From Polydactylus sextarius (taxonomy: Eukaryota > Chordata > Actinopteri > Polynemidae), in contig CM028911.1 in assembly GCA_016801845.1 (NCBI GenBank), positions 4,882,885-4,946,884 of the forward strand: a stretch of DNA of 64,000 nt, in the 5' to 3' direction. Shown here piece by piece: positions 60,001-64,000 of the stretch. The translations under genes and the position numbers were made by a program. Every line of letters begins with the position of its first letter. Positions within the stretch are counted from its first letter, which is position 1. The notes under the pieces were generated by a model. That model saw only the letters and a program-made list of their open reading frames with translations. It had not been told where the DNA came from and did no database searches.

Positions 60001-62977
60001 AATTTTCCTGCTGAAAATATCTGCCATAAAGCCTCCCAAAAAAGCCCCCCAAAAACCCTCTCTATCACTTGTCCACTCTGTGTAATAGTGGCTAATGATC
60101 ACTTACTTGCTTTGGGTAACAACTCTGGTTTGTTTGCCACAAAGAAACAAGCAATACATTCCAACAGTCTTTGTGAATTAGGGTTAATGTACCACATATA
60201 AGCTCTAAAATAGCTGTATAACACATGCCTGAATCGCATAAGTGAACTCTTGCCTACCTGGTGGAGGTCCCAGGGATGGGCCGTCCAGTGTCCACTAACA
60301 CACACCAGCAGTAGCCGGTGGAGGGGTGGCATTGGACTGGCTTGTACAGTCCTCCTTGGGCACAGTCTGGTACAAATACAGCATCGTTCTTGTGCTGCCT
60401 CGCCTCTTCTTGGGCAGATTGCTGCTCCTGGTCACAAGATGAGGCTAAAGAGGGGGTCAGAAGTTGTAGAGGAATCAGCGGAAGCATAGACACACATCAT
60501 CTGTAAAGATAATTCACTGAGGTGGTCTAGGTTGTGTTACTTTAGCATTAGCACTAACATTAATTGCTATGTGAAAGCTAAATTCATGCAGCTGCTCCCT
60601 TTACAATACATTTGCTGCAAAATCCCAGAGGCAGAAGAGGAGGACAAAGGGGAGAAGGACAGCTTTGAAAGGATGTGTATAGACTGCTATATCAGCCCCC
60701 CGTGGCACTGTTTACGGACATTAACAGGCTAATGAGTACGTACAGCTCCCTATGCCCCAAGTTAAGTAAATATTTGGACACTCAACTGCCCTCTGTGGAT
60801 ATGTGTGACAGAGAGAGAAACACAGACAAGACAAAGACAAAAGCAGAGCAGTGGTCAGTCAGGCCTTTGCCTTCACACACCTACACACCCTAACCCTGAC
60901 ACACTGCTGCTGGGTAATGTAAAGTACCAGGCATCTATATGTTTACACATTTAAAGTTCCCCAGGGAAATGTAGTTCTCCGAGAGCTTCATGAGAAAGAT
61001 GGGATTTTTCAGATCCTCAGCAGGATCTAATCAGACTTTTTTCATTGCTGCAGCCTCAGCTCTCCAACAGAGATTTGAGTATTAAACTCAGGAATGGAAG
61101 TAGAGCTCTTCTGGCCATGAGGGCTTTCATCACCAATCTCTTCTTCTCTTCAATGCTCGCCCCGAGGCTCGGAAGCTACTGCGGGATTATGGATATCCTT
61201 TTTCTTTGTTTATTTTCATTAGAGATCTTTACCCACACAAAAGAGACCAAATGAAATGCCTCCCCACTTTCTCAACTGACTCTCTTCGCTCCAGTTCCTC
61301 TGTATGGGCTCTCTTTGTTGGGACGGGTGTTTTTTTTTTTTTTTTTTCACCCCAATACCTCAAAGAACACATGGTAATCAAAACCATCAATGCCGCGTTT
61401 CTCAGGCTTTTTTTATTGGTTGTAAATTATGATAATGGGATTCACACACAAATACACATATGCACACAGGGTTCTCATCTCTTGGCTAGCCTCAAAATTT
61501 ATGCAGAAAGAAACATATTTCCCAAAAGTCCAAAGCGGCAACTGATCTGTGTAACATAACTGTGCATGTGTGTAACAGGAAAGCAGAATGGACTAGTCAA
61601 AGAATAGGGGATCCTGTGTTTGTGCCATGTGCTGATAATTACAGATATGCTGTAGTGCAAAGAACCGCAGAGAAGCAGATCCTCAAAGCCTGACGCACTC
61701 CAACACCAAGATGTATTGGTTTCACAACCCACCATCTGTCCTTAAAAGACAGGACCAGCCTCAAACCATGATTGCTCACACAAGTAGGAAAAAACACAGT
61801 GCGCGCCTTCAGTTGAGGTCTGCAAACACCCGATCGCCTTCATTAAAGAAAAAGTGCTCTTTGAAACTCACATGGTGCTCTGGTTCTATTGTTCTGTCGG
61901 CTGCGAACCTGCTCTGTCCACAAAGTGGGGTACTGGGAAATGATGTCTGAAAGAAATCACCAAGACAGCTTTATTAGCTTCAATTGAAAACACACTCGTT
62001 TACCATCTGAGCCAAACCTGGGGGTTCCAAAAATCACAGACTGTAAAATGCACATCGAGGTTATCATCTCTCAAACTGTTGCAGTGAATGTGGAGAGTAA
62101 ATTGCATTTAATAGCTGTGACCAGGAATATAGAAGCAAGAGGTAAGCAGAAGAGAAGAGAGGTAAGCAAACTATGTTTATAGGTTGGTTCTTATCTTCTC
62201 GAACAAATAAATTCATGGGGAATCATAATCACTCACACTGGTATAGAAGTATACATTGGAATAAAAAGGAATAACCATAAGTAAAGCACATGTTGTTGAC
62301 AACAAAACTATACTGCACTTAAATGTCCTTGATAGAAAAAAAAACATTCAAATGGAAAGTCGAAGAATAAAGCAATACTTGGTCCCTGGTCATACATGGC
62401 GTATGACCAGGGCTAGGTATGTAATATTAGATAGATATTGCTGTAAACCTGAAATATTGACCTGTATTAATTTGACTTGCCATTTTTCTCTAATGACCTG
62501 TAGTTACATTATGTTGATTGTTGATTGACTGTTGATTGTGACCACTATGGTTCCACTTTAAAAATTCAAACACTCACTTTAAGATAAATTTTGTGACACT
62601 TTTTTAAAAAAATTAATCCAATAAGTAAAATTAATGCAATAAATTAATGCAATGAAATAAAAACTAAACTTCCAAAGAGCAAATTTGAAATTTGTCATTT
62701 GTCCTTCTACTCGTATTTACATCAAATCTTGAGAATCTTATGTTTTACCCTCGCATTTTCCCCAATGATCATTTTTGAAGAATGAAGCTGTAACTATTGA
62801 ATGTGCAGGCTCCTTTGCTTTTATAAGGATGTTTTGGTGCTCTGCTTTTGAGTCAGTCGGTGGCGTCTCACTAAACACAGACACACTATCAAACATTTGT
62901 TACTCACAGTTTGACAGATAGGAACTCACCTTCTTCATCTGCCGTAGGCTGTGGATCCGCCTTCAGGCCAGTCTCAT
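54071..62977 (-). CDS. smoc2: smoc2 (3' half): secreted modular calcium-binding protein 2, eight coding exons
   Basis: SMOC2 is a secreted BM-40/SPARC-family matricellular glycoprotein that modulates BMP and growth-factor signalling (family knowledge). The exons are 62977-62930, 61946-61872, 60444-60258, 59311-59229, 55069-54970, 54803-54556, 54340-54303 and 54094-54071. They have GT/AG borders and phases that all fit, together encoding about 266 residues and the stop. In order: an acidic linker; a second thyroglobulin type-1 domain with GYCWCV and its last Cys in the next exon; a helical GCPGAKK...LDALSTDMVHA segment; then the extracellular calcium domain with two EF-hands and a basic KPFKRFLRKK stretch; ending NPSRKQG. 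YEQPKCD and GCPGAKK identify SMOC2 rather than SMOC1. The signal peptide, follistatin-like and first thyroglobulin domains lie beyond the right edge. Confidence 0.93.
54303..54340 (-). CDS. smoc2: smoc2 penultimate micro-exon (38 nt)
   Basis: The acceptor TTTGTCTAACAG and a consensus GTAAGT donor frame 38 nt that fit phase 1 in and phase 0 out. It encodes ARPGDGLSSSKL after a split Gly. The peptide is not obviously like the mammalian segment, so this exon rests on splice signals and phase more than on homology. Confidence 0.65.
54556..54803 (-). CDS. smoc2: smoc2 exon encoding the EF-hand pair
   Basis: The exon is 248 nt (1 + 82 codons + 1), acceptor TTAACTTAG, donor GAG G/GTGAGC. It encodes VTEPDPSHTLEERVVHWYF. 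The first EF loop is DKNSSGDIGKKE, with acidic or oxygen ligands at 1, 3, 5 and Glu at 12. The basic KPFKRFLRKKAKPKK linker follows, then a second EF loop DISNDKALSLQE. The paired Cys residues (KKCVKKFVEYC) typical of the SPARC-family calcium domain are present. Confidence 0.95.
54970..55069 (-). CDS. smoc2: smoc2 exon, start of extracellular calcium domain
   Basis: The exon is 100 nt (2 + 32 codons + 2). The acceptor TTATTTTCCAG opens on GCPGAKKTEFLTSVLDALST and continues DMVHAVTDPASAG. The donor is AG/GTTTGA, a weak match to consensus. It is accepted because the split Arg codon then joins exactly to VTEPDPSHTLEE in the next exon, as in other SMOC proteins. Confidence 0.9.
55070..59228 (-). 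other. smoc2: smoc2 intron (about 4.2 kb)
   Basis: The intron has a GTAGGT donor and a TTTTCCAG acceptor. I found no further exon: the flanking exons join in phase (G + GC making Gly). Open frames of 60-145 codons here have no recognisable content. A degenerate interspersed repeat is noted at 58440-58580. Confidence 0.8.
58440..58580. repeat. Degenerate GGTTAG-rich interspersed repeat
   Basis: The phrases TTTGGTTAGGTTTGTGGG, ATGGTTAGGCAAAGACTGTGG and GGTAAGGTTAGGGACT resemble a dispersed GGTTAGG-type repeat common in percomorph fish. The limits and family are uncertain. It is not a telomeric array because the spacing is irregular. Confidence 0.4.
59229..59311 (-). CDS. smoc2: smoc2 exon completing the second thyroglobulin domain
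   Basis: The exon is 83 nt (1 + 27 codons + 1), acceptor TTTGTCACAG, donor CAA G/GTAGGT. It encodes YEQPKCDGNARAHPTKPKDH followed by a short basic YRSRHLQ stretch. The Cys is the sixth of the thyroglobulin type-1 domain begun in the preceding exon. It is too short to show up as an open frame, and was found by matching the expected SMOC2 peptide between splice sites. Confidence 0.93.
59312..60257 (-). other. smoc2: smoc2 intron
   Basis: This intron of about 0.95 kb has a GTAGGC donor. It has no features beyond a purine-rich GA block near 59540-59600. Confidence 0.85.
60258..60444 (-). CDS. smoc2: smoc2 exon encoding most of the second thyroglobulin type-1 domain
   Basis: The exon is 187 nt (2 + 61 codons + 2), acceptor CTCTTTAG, donor AG/GTAGGC. 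It encodes SSCDQEQQSAQEEARQ, then VPDCAQGGLYKPVQCHP and the diagnostic TGYCWCVLVDTGRPIPGTST. Five of the six domain cysteines lie here. These residues are nearly identical to mammalian SMOC2 as I remember it. Confidence 0.96.
60445..61871 (-). other. smoc2: smoc2 intron
   Basis: This intron of about 1.4 kb has a GTGAGT donor. It contains a T18 run at 61330-61347 and nothing else recognised. Confidence 0.85.
61330..61347. repeat. T18 homopolymer
   Basis: This is an uninterrupted T run within a smoc2 intron. Confidence 0.9.
61872..61946 (-). CDS. smoc2: smoc2 exon, linker between the thyroglobulin domains
   Basis: The exon is 75 nt (2 + 24 codons + 1), acceptor TTCTTTCAG, donor CCA T/GTGAGT. 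It encodes DIISQYPTLWTEQVRSRQNN and RTRAP. The YPTLWTEQV core is a SMOC2 signature. The last T pairs with CC of the next exon to make Ser. Confidence 0.92.
61947..62929 (-). other. smoc2: smoc2 intron with a short perfect hairpin
   Basis: This intron of about 1 kb has a GTGAGT donor and is AT-rich. It contains a 12-bp perfect inverted repeat at 62384-62412. Confidence 0.85.
62384..62412. repeat. Perfect 12-bp inverted repeat with 5-bp loop
   Basis: CCCTGGTCATAC, the loop ATGGC, then GTATGACCAGGG. Partial pairing (ATAC with GTAT) continues outside the perfect stem. Confidence 0.9.
62930..62977 (-). CDS. smoc2: smoc2 small exon, acidic linker
   Basis: The exon is 48 nt (2 + 15 codons + 1), acceptor CTAAATGCAG, donor GAA G/GTGAGT. 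It encodes ETGLKADPQPTADEE. The other two frames contain stops. It fits the variable acidic linker of SMOC2 (ET...PQ...DEED). The exon's final G plus AC of the next exon makes Asp, giving EED. Confidence 0.8.
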
Positions 62978-63135
62978 CTGCATTTAGAATGGAGAATATT
63001 TGCAAGGAGACTACAATTACGAAAGTAAGCTAGATTAGAGATTACTTCACTATAAGAGATTTGCACATTGCCCGGCCAAGAAGGATGTAGGTAGAAGTAG
63101 ATCTGAGAAGAGTCAATGAAGTGCAATGAAGTATG

Positions 63136-63184
<49 letters not shown>

Positions 63185-64000
63185 GAAAGTTGAAAGAGGT
63201 GACTTAGAGTGAAAGAAGGAAAGAAGAGGAAAACCAGTTGTATAGTGGTCATATATTCCTATTGCTTCACTTCATGTAACAAGGGAAATCATTATGCTAT
63301 AAGGAACAGATTGAGGTCAGTTGTAATGAATGAGGAGAGGATGAGGACCAGTTGTTACTGATGCTCTTCACCATCCTTTGATCGCCTGCATTTGATTTAT
63401 TAGAACTGTGTGAAGGTGGGAAAGAGACACACAAGAGGTGAAGAATGCAGTAGCCAAGTCTGAAATGAACCAATTAACAGTGGGAGAATCAAGCTCAGTG
63501 TTTGTTTGGTCTCCATTTGTTTGTATGATTTGCGGTGGGAGACAGATGGGGACTGAGGTTTTGGGACGCTTAGGGTGAAACCACGGCCGTAGGTGTGGTT
63601 AACCTCAGTGTGGGTCACTCATTCTGCTCAAAGTAAAGCTCTGTTAGTGCATGAGTCAGGGCATCTCTAATGGGTGGCTCCACAAACAGGGATTAAGCTC
63701 AAACATCTTTTCTTTAACAATGAATTCTCCATTGCAAAATCAGGATTTTACATTTAAGGCAAGTTTGTTATGGCAGCCATTCATCTTTTGTGACTGACTG
63801 AGGCAGACATGTTATTACTCTGCTCACTTAACGGATGGAAATGCCATTTCAAAAAGTGCATTTATGATTTGGATTTATGATAAACCACTAATGACCTATC
63901 TTAACTTTGCAGCCTTTTACATGACTGCAACACCTCTTTTAGCATCTGCCAGGAAACCCCCACGCTATTTGTGGTCATAAAGCATTAGTTTTACGGCCGT
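62978..64000 (-). other. smoc2: smoc2 intron running off the right edge
   Basis: I found no further SMOC2 exon (end of the first thyroglobulin domain) before the window ends. A (GT)22 run occupies 63138-63181. The minus-strand open frame at 63400-63618 has no SMOC similarity. Confidence 0.65.
63138..63181. repeat. (GT)22 microsatellite
   Basis: This is a pure GT dinucleotide run of about 44 bases. Confidence 0.97.

Noticed and set aside
1..64000. CRISPR arrays, operons, phage or viral genes
   Set aside because: No regularly spaced direct repeats or prokaryotic gene arrangement. All genes are spliced vertebrate genes, and the only reverse-transcriptase-related sequence is the dead L1-type fragment.

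Overview
The window is vertebrate nuclear DNA. It is intron-rich and AT-rich between genes, with many microsatellites and remnants of mobile elements. It looks like a ray-finned fish, probably a percomorph: the predicted proteins resemble teleost and mammalian homologues, and the repeats (hAT-type elements, an L1-like ORF2 fragment, a tRNA-type SINE) are of kinds common in percomorph genomes. That taxonomic call is an inference from memory. No prokaryotic, viral, CRISPR or operon-like features were seen.

Three protein-coding genes are supported, all on the minus strand. (1) At the left, 4949-5111 is the first coding exon of a LRRFIP-family gene, best matched to lrrfip2. Its promoter lies towards 6.3-6.6 kb and the rest of the gene runs off the left edge. 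(2) dact2 (Dapper homologue 2, a Dishevelled-binding Wnt/TGF-beta modulator) is complete in four coding exons between 28572 and 24360 and encodes about 855 residues ending in a PDZ ligand. (3) The 3' half of smoc2 (secreted modular calcium-binding protein 2) occupies 62977 down to about 53578. I reconstructed eight coding exons, all with compatible phases. They run from the linker before the second thyroglobulin domain to the stop codon. The signal peptide, follistatin-like and first thyroglobulin domains lie beyond the right edge.

The rest is non-coding: about 17 kb between the lrrfip2 promoter and the dact2 3' end, about 25 kb between the dact2 promoter and the smoc2 3' end, and introns. 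These hold simple repeats, a SINE (about 11.1 kb), two DNA transposons with TIRs and 8-bp target duplications (45121-45685 and 47248-48408), degenerate interspersed repeats, three CTCF-like motifs and G-rich tracts.

The most unusual structure is the 1.16-kb hAT-like element at 47248-48408. It has a perfect 8-bp target duplication and carries a decayed internal piece of an L1-type ORF2. A 91-codon open frame near 44.6-44.9 kb looks non-random, but I do not recognise it. dact2 and smoc2 are neighbours in mammals too, so the pairing is ancient, although here both point the same way.
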